Shown piece by piece: positions 1 to 7,814 of a DNA stretch of 21,614 nt. The translations under genes and the position numbers were made by a program. The notes beneath the pieces are model-generated. The model did not search any database, was not told where the DNA came from, and saw only the letters and a program-made list of their open reading frames with translations. The number at the start of each line of letters is the position of its first letter. Position 1 is the stretch's first letter. Location: positions 1 to 21,614 of the forward strand of contig JBMNPE010000021.1 in the NCBI GenBank assembly GCA_050943435.1, read 5' to 3'. Source of the DNA: RGIG5675 sp050943435 (GTDB lineage: Bacteria > Bacillota > Clostridia > Oscillospirales > Ruminococcaceae).

Positions 1-49
1 CCTATAATATCACTAGGATTAACAAATGCAACACCGGCTGCTGATGATC

Positions 50-616
50 CTAGATGTCTATCCTGCGGAATCCCGGCTCCTTGTTGTAAAGCGGAAGCTT
101 TTCCTCTATAAGCTCTGCTGCTTCCTCGCCTGAAGTCACTGCCCATACCTGGTCATCCGGAATCTCAGGGTATCTGATTCTGTAATCCAGCTTTGTCCCT
201 GCTATCTTGGAACTGGTCCCCGTCACGTTTGAAAAAGCGAGGAGAAGCTTCTTGTAGCTCCATGCAAAGGCTGATTCGCTGAGCGTTCCTGCGCCGCCGC
301 CGATTGCTATGACGGCGTCTGCAAGGGTGACAATGCCGTTCCTCAGTATGCCGACGCTTGTCGGAATCACTATATCCGCATACTCATTGGCCTGCGACCT
401 GGAAAGCCCCGGAAGAATTGCAATTGTATCGCCCTCGCAGTACTTCTCCGACATTCTGGCACCCTGCATGACGGCTTCCATGACTCCGCCGAGCCCGCCT
501 GTGCTGACGCGGAACCCCCTGTCGATGAGGGCCTTCCCGGTTTCAAGACAGACCTGTTTCTTCTTTTCATCCCCGCTGATGTCAGCGTCACCGATGACCG
601 CGATTATCTTTCTCAT
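50..616 (-). CDS. TIGR00725-type SLOG/LOG-like nucleotide-binding protein
   Basis: A 188-residue cytoplasmic protein with a Rossmann-like fold of the lysine decarboxylase-like (LOG/SLOG) superfamily. The N-terminus has the VIGDA strand and turn. A STGGLGGVMEAV segment lies near residues 38-50. A GGGAGTLSE loop at about 106-114 corresponds to the PGGxGTxxE phosphoribohydrolase/nucleotide loop of LOG proteins, with Glu114 kept. The family form TIGR00725 has no firmly assigned reaction; plant-type LOG relatives release cytokinin bases from nucleotides. The start is set by TAAGGAGC at 627-634, ten bases before the ATG. It is transcribed alone, divergent from the BMP transporter. A nucleotide or ADP-ribose-like ligand is inferred from the fold only. 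Confidence 0.85.
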   Translation of the reverse strand: MRKIIAVIGDADISGDEKKKQVCLETGKALIDRGFRVSTGGLGGVMEAVMQGARMSEKYCEGDTIAILPGLSRSQANEYADIVIPTSVGILRNGIVTLADAVIAIGGGAGTLSESAFAWSYKKLLLAFSNVTGTSSKIAGTKLDYRIRYPEIPDDQVWAVTSGEEAAELIEEKLPLYNKEPGFRRIDI

Positions 617-673
617 ACGAATTCAAGCTCCTTATAAAACCAAGCCTCACAAATCAGGCTCATGATATATGTA

Positions 674-701
674 TTTATATTTATATGTATTTCTTTGTCA
701 A
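674..701 (-). promoter_or_regulatory. Sigma-A-type promoter for the SLOG/LOG-like gene
   Basis: On the minus strand a consensus -35 TTGACA (701-696) is followed after 16 bases by TATAAA (679-674). It lies about 60 bases upstream of the start codon in an AT-rich stretch. Spacing is one short of ideal. Confidence 0.55.
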
Positions 702-1030
702 CAGGCATCAAAGCATCAGAGATATGGGGTGAATAAATATAAGAAGTTCATGCATTGGAAAACATTTTTTCCCGAAATGATATGCAGCCGGATGAATATA
801 CACTAAAAAGTAAAGCCAAGGTTAAAGAACAGTTACACAGGTGTTACCAAATTGTAACCAAATGGTCCGAAAAAAATCCATTTTTTGCCTGAAAACGCAA
901 TTTTTCATTCAATCTGACAAATTTACGGCCCGGAGAATTGGACAGTCTGAACATGGAAGTCGAATTTTTGTTGATATACGATAGCACTGCAATAAGGCGG
1001 AAATGTTCCGCCAACAATTAAACGGGAGGA
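702..1030 (+). promoter_or_regulatory. Upstream region of the BMP lipoprotein gene
   Basis: More than 300 bases without a gene. Visible elements are three GTTAC-type half sites (832-836, 843-847, and the inverted GTAAC at 854-858), an extended -10-like TGATATACG (972-980) with no clear -35, a perfect hairpin GGCGGA/TCCGCC at 996-1012, and the Shine-Dalgarno GGGAGGA at 1024-1030, six bases from the ATG. No known riboswitch consensus (purine, T-box, SAM, TPP) was recognised. The promoter assignment is weak. Confidence 0.35.
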
Positions 1031-1036
1031 TAATCC

Positions 1037-2236
1037 ATGAAAAAGTTTATCGCGATTCTCCTCGCAGCAATGATGGCAGTTGGCCTGCTTGCAGCCTGCG
1101 GCGGCAGCAGCTCTGATTCATCTTCTACGAGCGAATCAACCAGCGACTCCGGCAGCACCAGCGAAGACACGACAAAGGTTCTGTTCTTCTACAGCGCAAT
1201 CGGTGACTACGGATTCGGCGATCAGGGCATGAAAGCCGTTAAGAATCTGGAAGCAGATTACGGCTGGGAATGGAACCTGGTTGAGTACGGCACCGATTCG
1301 TCAGTGGCAGTTACCTCTTTCTTCGACGCTCTTGATGCAGGCTGGCCTGAGACCGGCGAAGCTTATGACTACGTCGTGACCACGTCCTGGTACCTGTTCG
1401 ACGACCTGATCAATCAGTCCGAGGACTATCCGGATTCAAAGTTCATCGTTTACGATACCGGCCCGGATAAGGTTTTCGACAACAGCAACGTTTGGGGCAT
1501 TTCCTTCGCACAGAATGAAGGATCCTTCCTCTGCGCTATTTTCGAAGCTTATCAGTCACAGACTGGCGTTATCTCCACGATCCTTCGTTCCGACACGCCT
1601 ATACTGAACGACTTCGGAACCGGCTGGATTCACGGAGCAAAGTATGCGAAGACCGAGCTCGGACTCGATGTAGACTACCTCTTCACATACCTCGGCGAGA
1701 CTTCCTCTTCTGGAACACTTGAGACCTGCTCCGAGCTGTTCGCCAACACCGACTACGGTGCCAAGACAGACATCATGTACCTCATCGCTTCCGACTGGAT
1801 CCTCAGTGCATGCCAGTCCGCATATGAGAATGATGTTGAGTGGGTTATCGGCGTCGATATGGACCAGTGGCAGGTTCTCCACGATCAGGGCTCTGATGAT
1901 TCTTCCACGCATTACAACAAGATCGTAACCTCCATGCAGAAGAAGATTCAGGAATCCGTCGCTTGGACAGTAGCAGGAATCCTTGATGGATCTCTTGCAT
2001 CCGGCAACCATGCAGCCACGATCGCTAATGACGGTGTTGGACTTGCAGACAACGACAACTACCAGTCTCAGGTTTCTGAGGAAGTACAGTCTGCTGTCAA
2101 TGAAGTCAAGGATCAGATTGCTGACGGAACCATCGAAGTCCACAGCTACTATGACTTCACTGGTGATGACGGATACGATAAGTACGTTGAGTACTACACC
2201 GACCACGACATCAGCTTCGAGGAGCTCGAAGGCTAA
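1037..2236 (+). CDS. BMP/PnrA-family ABC transporter substrate-binding lipoprotein
   Basis: A 399-residue exported lipoprotein. Residues 1-20 form a type II signal peptide (MKKF, a hydrophobic core, then LLAAC) with the lipidated Cys at 21. A Ser/Thr-rich flexible linker follows to about residue 45, then the periplasmic-binding-like Bmp/PnrA domain. The family (Treponema PnrA, B. subtilis NupN/YufN) binds purine or other nucleosides outside the membrane and hands them to a NupOPQ-type permease. The start follows GGGAGGA at 1024-1030. The ATPase and both permeases lie downstream, separated by a terminator, which fits the usual excess of binding protein over permease. Codon choice is more biased to C-ending codons than in the other loci, suggesting high expression. 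Substrate specificity is inferred from family only. Confidence 0.9.
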   Translation: MKKFIAILLAAMMAVGLLAACGGSSSDSSSTSESTSDSGSTSEDTTKVLFFYSAIGDYGFGDQGMKAVKNLEADYGWEWNLVEYGTDSSVAVTSFFDALDAGWPETGEAYDYVVTTSWYLFDDLINQSEDYPDSKFIVYDTGPDKVFDNSNVWGISFAQNEGSFLCAIFEAYQSQTGVISTILRSDTPILNDFGTGWIHGAKYAKTELGLDVDYLFTYLGETSSSGTLETCSELFANTDYGAKTDIMYLIASDWILSACQSAYENDVEWVIGVDMDQWQVLHDQGSDDSSTHYNKIVTSMQKKIQESVAWTVAGILDGSLASGNHAATIANDGVGLADNDNYQSQVSEEVQSAVNEVKDQIADGTIEVHSYYDFTGDDGYDKYVEYYTDHDISFEELEG

Positions 2237-2250
2237 TCTGGTGAAATCAG

Positions 2251-2285
2251 AGGACTGGAGCTTTAAGCTCCGGTCCTTTTTTTTT
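2251..2285 (+). terminator. Rho-independent terminator after the BMP lipoprotein gene
   Basis: A 12-13 bp stem (AGGACTGGAGCTT with AAGCTCCGGTCCT, one G-T wobble) and a tiny loop, followed by nine T. It sits 14 bases after the stop codon and inside the transporter locus, so it probably cuts most transcripts after the lipoprotein gene. Confidence 0.9.
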
Positions 2286-2403
2286 AATACGCTGAGTGGA
2301 TTAAGGCTGCATACCAAATCATATGGTAAGTTGAACAAACGAAAAAAACATTTTGTCGTTTAAATGCACAAATTTCGAAAAACGTTTTCTACACAAATTA
2401 TGA

Positions 2404-2660
2404 TAGAATACGTGTTCATCATTTGTTAAAATACTATTGATTTAAAGCGCAAAGGGCCTGCAAATCGAGGTATGCGGCACTTGGCGCGAGTCGTTGCACA
2501 ATAGACTTCGCTGGTGAAGAATGACAAATCCGGTCCAATTCTTGAGATGGGATTGATGCTGGATTTGTATTGCTGGCGTAAAACATTGTGCGTTCCGCTG
2601 CCGATACCGGGCTGCGGAGGTATTCCGAAAGGGATAGATAATCCCGATGGAAAAAGGATG
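2404..2660 (+). promoter_or_regulatory. Candidate promoter and structured leader of the BMP transporter ATPase gene
   Basis: The 381 bases between terminator and ATPase hold no convincing gene. An extended -10-like TGATAGAAT lies at 2401-2409 without a good -35. Downstream the sequence is rich in paired segments: GCC-T-GCA with TGC-GGC around 2456-2479; GCGAGTC (2486-2492) with GACTTCGC (2504-2511); ACAAATCC (2524-2531) with GGATTTGT (2561-2568), enclosing CAATTC with GGATTG; and GGGAT/ATCCC at 2631-2645. A tiny frame MTNPVQFLRWD (2521-2556) overlaps the third hairpin. No known riboswitch class was recognised. Function as a cis-regulatory RNA is inference. Confidence 0.35.
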
Positions 2661-2666
2661 GTGAAA

Positions 2667-4217
2667 ATGGCAAAACAACTTCTGAAAATGGAGGGCATCA
2701 CCAAAATTTACACGAACGGGTTCATGGCCAATGAGGACATCACGTTCGAGGTAAATGAAGGTGAGATCCATGGTCTTATCGGTGAAAACGGCGCCGGCAA
2801 GACCACACTGATGAAGATCCTGTTCGGGCTTGAGGACTGCCAGAAGGGCAAGATCTACATCGACGGTGAAGAGGTTCACATCTCGAGCCCGCTGGACGCC
2901 ATTGCAAAGGGCGTCGGCATGGTGCACCAGCACTTCATGCAGGTTCCGAACCTGACTGTCACCGAAAACATCGTTCTTGGCATGGAGCCGGGAAAAGGCG
3001 GGCTCTATGACAAAAAGGAAGCAACCAGGTTGGTTGAGGAAGCTTCCAAGAAGTTCAACCTCAAGGTCGAGCCCGATATGCTTATCCGCGACTGCTCAGT
3101 CGGACAGAGACAGAAGGTCGAACTGCTTAAGTCTCTGATAAGAGGCGTCAAGGTTCTCATTCTCGATGAGCCTACCGCTGTTCTTACACCTCAGGAGACG
3201 AGAGAGCTGTTTGTTCAGCTAAAGGACCTCAGGGATATGGGATACGGAATAATATTCATTTCCCATAAGCTCGAAGAGGTCATGGAGCTCTGCAGCAGAG
3301 TCACAGTTCTGCGCCACGGAAAAGTTTCCGGACGCGGCAACATTGAAGACCTCGATCCTGTAAAGATGTCCAGAATGATGGTCGGGCGCGATGTCATCAT
3401 GAAGATCGACAAAGAGCCTGCAACTCCTGGAGAAAAGGTCCTTGAAGTCCGCAAGCTCAACTACATGGACGACATCGGCCGCCGTCTTATCAAAGACCTT
3501 TCATTCGGCATCAGGGCCGGAGAGGTTCTCGGCATTGCCGGGGTTGAAGGAAATGGACAGGGAGAGCTCACTGAACTCATCACCGGACTCCTTCATAGAA
3601 CCGACGGAGAGATAATCATCAACGGCAAGGAAACGAATGGGATGAACATCCGCCAGATCAGAGACCTGGGCGTCGCCCATATTTCTGAAGACAGGATGAC
3701 ATATGGAATCGCAGGAGATCTTTCTGTCCGCGACAATATGACGGCAACTTTCCTCGACAGGCCGGAATTCAAGCACGGACCCCTGATGAACATCGGCTAC
3801 ATAAACAAATATGTTGACCAGAACATCAAGGACTTTGAGATCATGTGCGACTACAGGAGCGAGCCGGTCAGGCTTCTCTCAGGTGGTAACATCCAGAAAG
3901 TCATTGTTGCCCGTGAGTTCACCAGCGGCGCTAATCTGATCGTAGTCAACCAGCCGACCCGCGGTATCGATGTCGGCACGACGGACCTCATCAGGAGACT
4001 GCTTGTCAAGTACACCCGCGAGAACAACGTTGCCGTTCTGCTAGTATCTTCAGACCTCAACGAGGTTCTTGAAGTTTCCGACAGGCTTGTCGTCATGCGC
4101 GATGGCAGAATCGCGGCCCACTTCACCGACGTCGGCAAGGTCACTGACGAGATACTCGGCGAGTACATGCTTGGAATCAAGCAGATGACTGAAGAGGAAA
4201 TGGGGGATCTGCTATGA
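2667..4217 (+). CDS. BMP-type nucleoside ABC transporter, duplicated ATPase subunit (NupO/YufO-like)
   Basis: A 516-residue cytoplasmic ATPase with two fused nucleotide-binding domains, as in RbsA and B. subtilis YufO/NupO (about 510 aa). Domain 1 has Walker A GENGAGKTT (39-47), Q-loop HQHF, signature CSVGQRQKVE and Walker B LILDEPTAVL. Domain 2 has a degenerate Walker A GVEGNGQGEL lacking GKT, signature LSGGNIQKV and a Walker B with NQPTRGID in place of DEPT. This asymmetry is normal for the family, so only one site is expected to be fully catalytic. The ATG at 2667 is preferred because AAAGGATGG ends five bases upstream. The frame stays open back to 2514 but that extension matches nothing in the family. 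The stop overlaps the next start by 4 nt. Confidence 0.9.
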   Translation: MAKQLLKMEGITKIYTNGFMANEDITFEVNEGEIHGLIGENGAGKTTLMKILFGLEDCQKGKIYIDGEEVHISSPLDAIAKGVGMVHQHFMQVPNLTVTENIVLGMEPGKGGLYDKKEATRLVEEASKKFNLKVEPDMLIRDCSVGQRQKVELLKSLIRGVKVLILDEPTAVLTPQETRELFVQLKDLRDMGYGIIFISHKLEEVMELCSRVTVLRHGKVSGRGNIEDLDPVKMSRMMVGRDVIMKIDKEPATPGEKVLEVRKLNYMDDIGRRLIKDLSFGIRAGEVLGIAGVEGNGQGELTELITGLLHRTDGEIIINGKETNGMNIRQIRDLGVAHISEDRMTYGIAGDLSVRDNMTATFLDRPEFKHGPLMNIGYINKYVDQNIKDFEIMCDYRSEPVRLLSGGNIQKVIVAREFTSGANLIVVNQPTRGIDVGTTDLIRRLLVKYTRENNVAVLLVSSDLNEVLEVSDRLVVMRDGRIAAHFTDVGKVTDEILGEYMLGIKQMTEEEMGDLL

Positions 4218-5317
4218 GAAAAGTGCAGAAAGTCGAGATAGGATTCGAAGTACTCAGAATCGTCGTCGGAATCCTTATCGCATACGCAATTTCTATTGCT
4301 ATCACTGTTTTAGTCACTGATACATCACTTCACAACGCGCTAGTCAACTACCTGTTCGGTCCATTCACGTCAAAGAGACGTTTCGGACAGCTGATGGGCA
4401 AATACATATCTTACCTGTTCAGCGGATGCGGAATGTGCTTTATTTACGCATGCAACCGCTTCAACCTCATCGGTGAAGGCATCGTCAACATGTCTCCTAT
4501 CTTTGCCTGCCTGCTGATGTTCGGAACCAACCTGATGACAAACCTTCCGGGCGTAGTGAATCAGCTCATAATACTGATTGTCTGCGGCGTAACGGGCGGA
4601 CTTATCGCTCTGATTCCTGCTTTCGCAAGAGAGCGACTCGGAGCATCAGAGATGGTCGTTTCGATCATCATGAACAACCTGCTGCTCTATCTGTCGCAGT
4701 ACATCCTCAAGGTTACGGTTGCTGACCGCACGATGTCCCAGCTGGCATCGCCGATTTATCCCGACAACATGAGATTCACAAGGCTGTGGGAAAATACGAA
4801 CTTCACATCCGGAATCTATTGGGCTCTCATAGGCGTCGCTCTTGCATCGATAATATTCTTCTACAGCCGCGAAGGCCAGAAGATCAGGATAGTTGGTGCT
4901 AACGTCACGTTTGCAGAGAGCTGCGGAATCAACTCCAGAAGATCCCTCTATATTGCACAGGTTCTTGGAGGAGTATTTGCAGGCTTCGCCGGAGCTGTCG
5001 ACTGCTTCGGAATTTATGACAGGTACCTCTATCAGGCCCTGACTAATATCGGAATGGACGGACTCATCGTCGCTGTTATAGCGAGAAAGAAACCGATCTT
5101 CGTTCCGCTGTCAGCATTCGTCTTAGCGATGATCAGAACGGCGGCAGTTACGCTCAACACGTCTACTGAGCTCCCGATCGAATTCGCAACGATGATGCAG
5201 GCAATCCTGGTCCTGTTCGTGGCGGCAGAAGACTTCATGGCAGGATGGAAGAATAAGGTCATCTTCCGCATGTCCGAGAAGGAGAAGGCTGCCGAGAAGG
5301 GAGCTGTAGCAGCATGA
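4214..5317 (+). CDS. BMP-type nucleoside ABC transporter permease 1 (NupP/YufP-like)
   Basis: A 367-residue integral membrane protein of the BPD_transp_2 (ribose/branched-chain amino acid type) permease family. Several hydrophobic stretches are visible, beginning at about residues 14-35. The family loop RIVGANVTFAESCGINSRR near 235-253 is the cytoplasmic coupling region, corresponding to (R)xxGxNxxAAxxxGI. A charged tail rich in Lys/Glu/Ala ends the protein. It starts within the last codons of the ATPase (ATGA overlap) and overlaps the second permease the same way, so the three are translationally coupled. Paired with the next gene it should form the membrane channel for the substrate delivered by the BMP lipoprotein. 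Confidence 0.9.
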   Translation: MRKVQKVEIGFEVLRIVVGILIAYAISIAITVLVTDTSLHNALVNYLFGPFTSKRRFGQLMGKYISYLFSGCGMCFIYACNRFNLIGEGIVNMSPIFACLLMFGTNLMTNLPGVVNQLIILIVCGVTGGLIALIPAFARERLGASEMVVSIIMNNLLLYLSQYILKVTVADRTMSQLASPIYPDNMRFTRLWENTNFTSGIYWALIGVALASIIFFYSREGQKIRIVGANVTFAESCGINSRRSLYIAQVLGGVFAGFAGAVDCFGIYDRYLYQALTNIGMDGLIVAVIARKKPIFVPLSAFVLAMIRTAAVTLNTSTELPIEFATMMQAILVLFVAAEDFMAGWKNKVIFRMSEKEKAAEKGAVAA

Positions 5318-6306
5318 GTGATTTCTTAAACTGGTTTGGAAATTTCATCGGCGCAACGGTCAGAATGGCAACTCCTATAATGTTCGTCGCCATCGGATCG
5401 TGCGTCACTGAAAAGGGCGGCATCCTCAATATGGCAGGCGAGGCCATGATGCTCGCATCCTCGCTCTTCGGCGTTGTTTTTGTAGGCCTTACCGGGAGCA
5501 CTTTCGTAGGAATAATCGCAGGTGCACTGGTCAGTGTCCTTGTCACGCTGTTCATATGCTTCGCAGCATTTGTCATGAAAGTCGATATGTACCTCATGTC
5601 GATATCCATGAACATGGCACTGCTCGGAGGCGTTATATTCGCGATGTGGCTGATCTATGGAGTCAAATCCAATACTTCAGCATTCGTTCACTTCAATGCG
5701 GTGCCGAATATCAGCATTCCTTTCATCAAGAATATACCGATACTCGGCCAGCTGCTTGACGGACACAACCTGTTCACCTACATCGGCCTGGTCTTTGCAT
5801 GGCTCACGTACTTCCTGCTCTACAAGACAAAGTTCGGACTCAGGGTCCGTGCTATCGGCCAGAATCCTATGGCTGCAGAGTCTGTCGGAATCAATCCTAA
5901 GAAGATCTACACCCTCGCATTCGTATATGCAGCTATCGTGTCGAGCTTCGGCGGAATGTACCTCTCGATGGGCTATCAGAACTTCTTCATCAAGAACATC
6001 ACAGCCAACAGAGGATTCATCGGACTTGCAGCCTGCTCCGCAGCAGATGCCCGTCCTGGACTCTCAGTACTGATGTCCCTGCTGTTTGGTCTTGCCTACG
6101 CAATCACGAACAGCCTGAAGGTTTACATCATAGAGCAGCAGCTCCTTGCAGCTATGCCATACCTCCTCACTACGATCATCATCATCGTCCTTTCATACAG
6201 GAGATATACAAGAGAGCAGAGGCTGATGCGTGAGAACCGCAGGAAGCTCGCTGAAATGCGTGAGAAGCAGATGGCTGAAGAAGCCGAATCCGCAGCAAAA
6301 GCATAA
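5314..6306 (+). CDS. BMP-type nucleoside ABC transporter permease 2 (NupQ/YufQ-like)
   Basis: A 330-residue integral membrane permease. The N-terminal TPIMFVAIGSCVTEKGGILNMAGEAMM is typical of the YufQ side of this heterodimeric permease family, where TEKSGVLNIGxEG is common. The coupling loop RVRAIGQNPMAAESVGI lies near 185-201 and is followed by further membrane spans. Around residue 235 the usual RGFIALAAVIFG stretch reads RGFIGLAACSAADARPG, an unusual polar substitution, though the frame remains intact. The C-terminal 35 residues are a charged helix rich in Arg/Glu. It is the last gene of the unit and is followed by a strong terminator. Confidence 0.9.
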   Translation: MSDFLNWFGNFIGATVRMATPIMFVAIGSCVTEKGGILNMAGEAMMLASSLFGVVFVGLTGSTFVGIIAGALVSVLVTLFICFAAFVMKVDMYLMSISMNMALLGGVIFAMWLIYGVKSNTSAFVHFNAVPNISIPFIKNIPILGQLLDGHNLFTYIGLVFAWLTYFLLYKTKFGLRVRAIGQNPMAAESVGINPKKIYTLAFVYAAIVSSFGGMYLSMGYQNFFIKNITANRGFIGLAACSAADARPGLSVLMSLLFGLAYAITNSLKVYIIEQQLLAAMPYLLTTIIIIVLSYRRYTREQRLMRENRRKLAEMREKQMAEEAESAAKA

Positions 6307-6320
6307 GCTGTTTTGCCTTG

Positions 6321-6351
6321 AAACCGGGTCCCTGAAAGGACCCGGTTTTTT
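6321..6351 (+). terminator. Rho-independent terminator of the BMP transporter operon
   Basis: A perfect 11-bp stem AAACCGGGTCC/GGACCCGGTTT, loop CTGAAA, then a run of six T ending at 6351. Confidence 0.92.
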
Positions 6352-6363
6352 ATTGCCTTAAAC

Positions 6364-6394
6364 AAAAAACTCGTTCCAAATAATTGGAACGAGT
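6364..6394 (-). terminator. Rho-independent terminator of the aminotransferase gene
   Basis: A perfect 11-bp stem ACTCGTTCCAA/TTGGAACGAGT with a 4-base loop. On the minus strand it is followed by six T (A-run at 6364-6369), 27 bases after the aminotransferase stop. Each converging unit has its own terminator. Confidence 0.88.
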
Positions 6395-6420
6395 AATTGT
6401 CTATTCTGAAAATATTCGGT

Positions 6421-7662
6421 TCAGCAGAGGCCGTAGTCCTGGGCCAGCTTCTTAAAAGCGGGAAGCGAGCGCTCTATCATGTCTGTCGCGACGCAGTAGG
6501 ATATCCTGACATATCCGGGGTATCCGAAGTCGTCAGTGGGGACAAGCAGAAGATGGTGCTTGTCAGCGGCATGATCGGAAAATTCCTTTGCGTCCGGAAC
6601 AGGGGATTTGAGCATCAGGTAGAATGCCCCGTCGGGATGCACGAACGTGAAGCCGTCCGCGGAGAGGTTTTCCATGAGAATGTCCCTGTTCTTCTTGTAG
6701 ACGCTTATGTCTGTCGTGTCGTCAATGCATTTGAGAAGGACTTTCTGGAACAGCGTGGGGGCACAGGCGTGCCCGTTGACGCGTCCGGCTCCATAGACGG
6801 CTTTTACAAGCTCCAGAACTCCGTCTATCTTGTTGCTGAACGCAATGTATCCGATCCTCTCACCTGCAAGAGACAGGGCCTTGCTGTAGGAATAGCAGAC
6901 AATAGTGTCATCGTAATACGACATGATGTACGGGACCTTGACCCCGTCATATACGACTTCCCTGTACGGCTCGTCTGAAATCAGGAATATGGGATGTCCG
7001 AACTCCTTCTCCTTTTTGGAGAGGACGGCACAGAGAGCCTTTATATTGTCTTCTGTATATATTGCACCGCTGGGGTTGTTTGGGCTGTCAATGACTACAG
7101 CCTTGGTATACTGGTTGACAGCTTTCTCCACTGCATCGGGATCAATCATGAAGTCGCCCTCATGAGCCATGACCCTGACTTCCTTTGCCCCGGCGGCCTC
7201 AAGAAACACGGAATATTCGGGGAAGAACGGGGCAATGAGAATGAACTCGTCTCCTGGTTCCGTCAATCCCTTGAACAGTATGGACAATGCTGCGCATGAT
7301 CCGCAGGTGAGGTAGATGTCCTCATATGTGAGGTTCTGGCCGAACTTCCTGTTGATGTCGTCGGCGACGCACTGCCTCACTTCCTGCATACCCATGTTTG
7401 AGCTGTATCCGTGGACTGCGACCTGATCGGGTTCCTTCAGGATCTCCGCTATGGCTTCGTAAACACTCGGCGGTGGCGGGAGGCTCGGGTTCCCGATGGA
7501 ATAATTGAATACATTCTCCTTGCCGAATTCCCCGGCAAGGACCCTCCCCTTTGCATTCAGCTGTCTGATTGCGGAGCCGGTTGCTCCGAAGCTGTACATT
7601 TTCTTATTGAACATTTGAATATCTGGCAGCTCCTTTTTGTAAAATTGTGAAACATTATACAT
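6421..7662 (-). CDS. PLP-dependent class I/II aminotransferase
   Basis: A 413-residue (from this start) cytoplasmic fold-type I aminotransferase of the AspC/aspartate-tyrosine-aromatic group. Numbered from this start: SIGNPSLPPPP at 55-65, the NNPSG motif at 195-199, SDEPY at 229-233 (Asp binding the pyridine nitrogen) and SYSKALSLAGERIGY with the Schiff-base Lys at 261. It moves an amino group between an amino acid and a 2-oxo acid; the substrate cannot be told from sequence. The start is uncertain. Family proteins begin near the MFNKKMYSFG segment (ATG at 7614, 397 aa), but AAAAAGGAG lies 15 bases before that ATG. The ATG at 7662 has only a weak GGCGGA. The frame runs on to a GTG at 7725. 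Monocistronic, with its own terminator. Confidence 0.88.
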   Translation of the reverse strand: MYNVSQFYKKELPDIQMFNKKMYSFGATGSAIRQLNAKGRVLAGEFGKENVFNYSIGNPSLPPPPSVYEAIAEILKEPDQVAVHGYSSNMGMQEVRQCVADDINRKFGQNLTYEDIYLTCGSCAALSILFKGLTEPGDEFILIAPFFPEYSVFLEAAGAKEVRVMAHEGDFMIDPDAVEKAVNQYTKAVVIDSPNNPSGAIYTEDNIKALCAVLSKKEKEFGHPIFLISDEPYREVVYDGVKVPYIMSYYDDTIVCYSYSKALSLAGERIGYIAFSNKIDGVLELVKAVYGAGRVNGHACAPTLFQKVLLKCIDDTTDISVYKKNRDILMENLSADGFTFVHPDGAFYLMLKSPVPDAKEFSDHAADKHHLLLVPTDDFGYPGYVRISYCVATDMIERSLPAFKKLAQDYGLC

Positions 7663-7737
7663 CACAATCCGCCGTTTTTCACCGTTAAAATGCATTAAAC
7701 AGCGGTATTTCTGAAATATATTCACAGCAAATTATTC

Positions 7738-7798
7738 AAAAAAGCCTTCAGGAGGAATCCGGATCACAGTATTCCGCGGTCCGGAACCCCCTGAAGGC
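7738..7798 (-). terminator. Rho-independent terminator of the fprA-trxB cluster
   Basis: A long inverted repeat: GCCTTCAGGAGG (7744-7755) and TCCGGA pair with CCCCCTGAAGGC (7787-7798) and TCCGGA, leaving a loop near 7764-7779. On the minus strand it is followed by six T (7743-7738). It lies 17 bases after the trxB stop. Confidence 0.85.
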
Positions 7799-7814
7799 AT
7801 CATTGACTGCTTAA

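Noticed and set aside
1556..2338. 260-residue minus-strand frame over the BMP lipoprotein gene
   Set aside because: Antisense to a gene with a clear signal peptide and family fold; it also crosses the terminator.
2430..2660. Known riboswitch (purine, T-box, SAM, TPP, cobalamin) in the ATPase leader
   Set aside because: None of the conserved core sequences of these classes could be matched by eye, so only an unassigned structured leader is claimed.
2514..2666. N-terminal extension of the BMP ATPase from a GTG
   Set aside because: The 51 extra residues are not ABC-like, overlap paired RNA segments, and the ATG at 2667 has a proper ribosome site. An open frame of this length is not improbable by chance.
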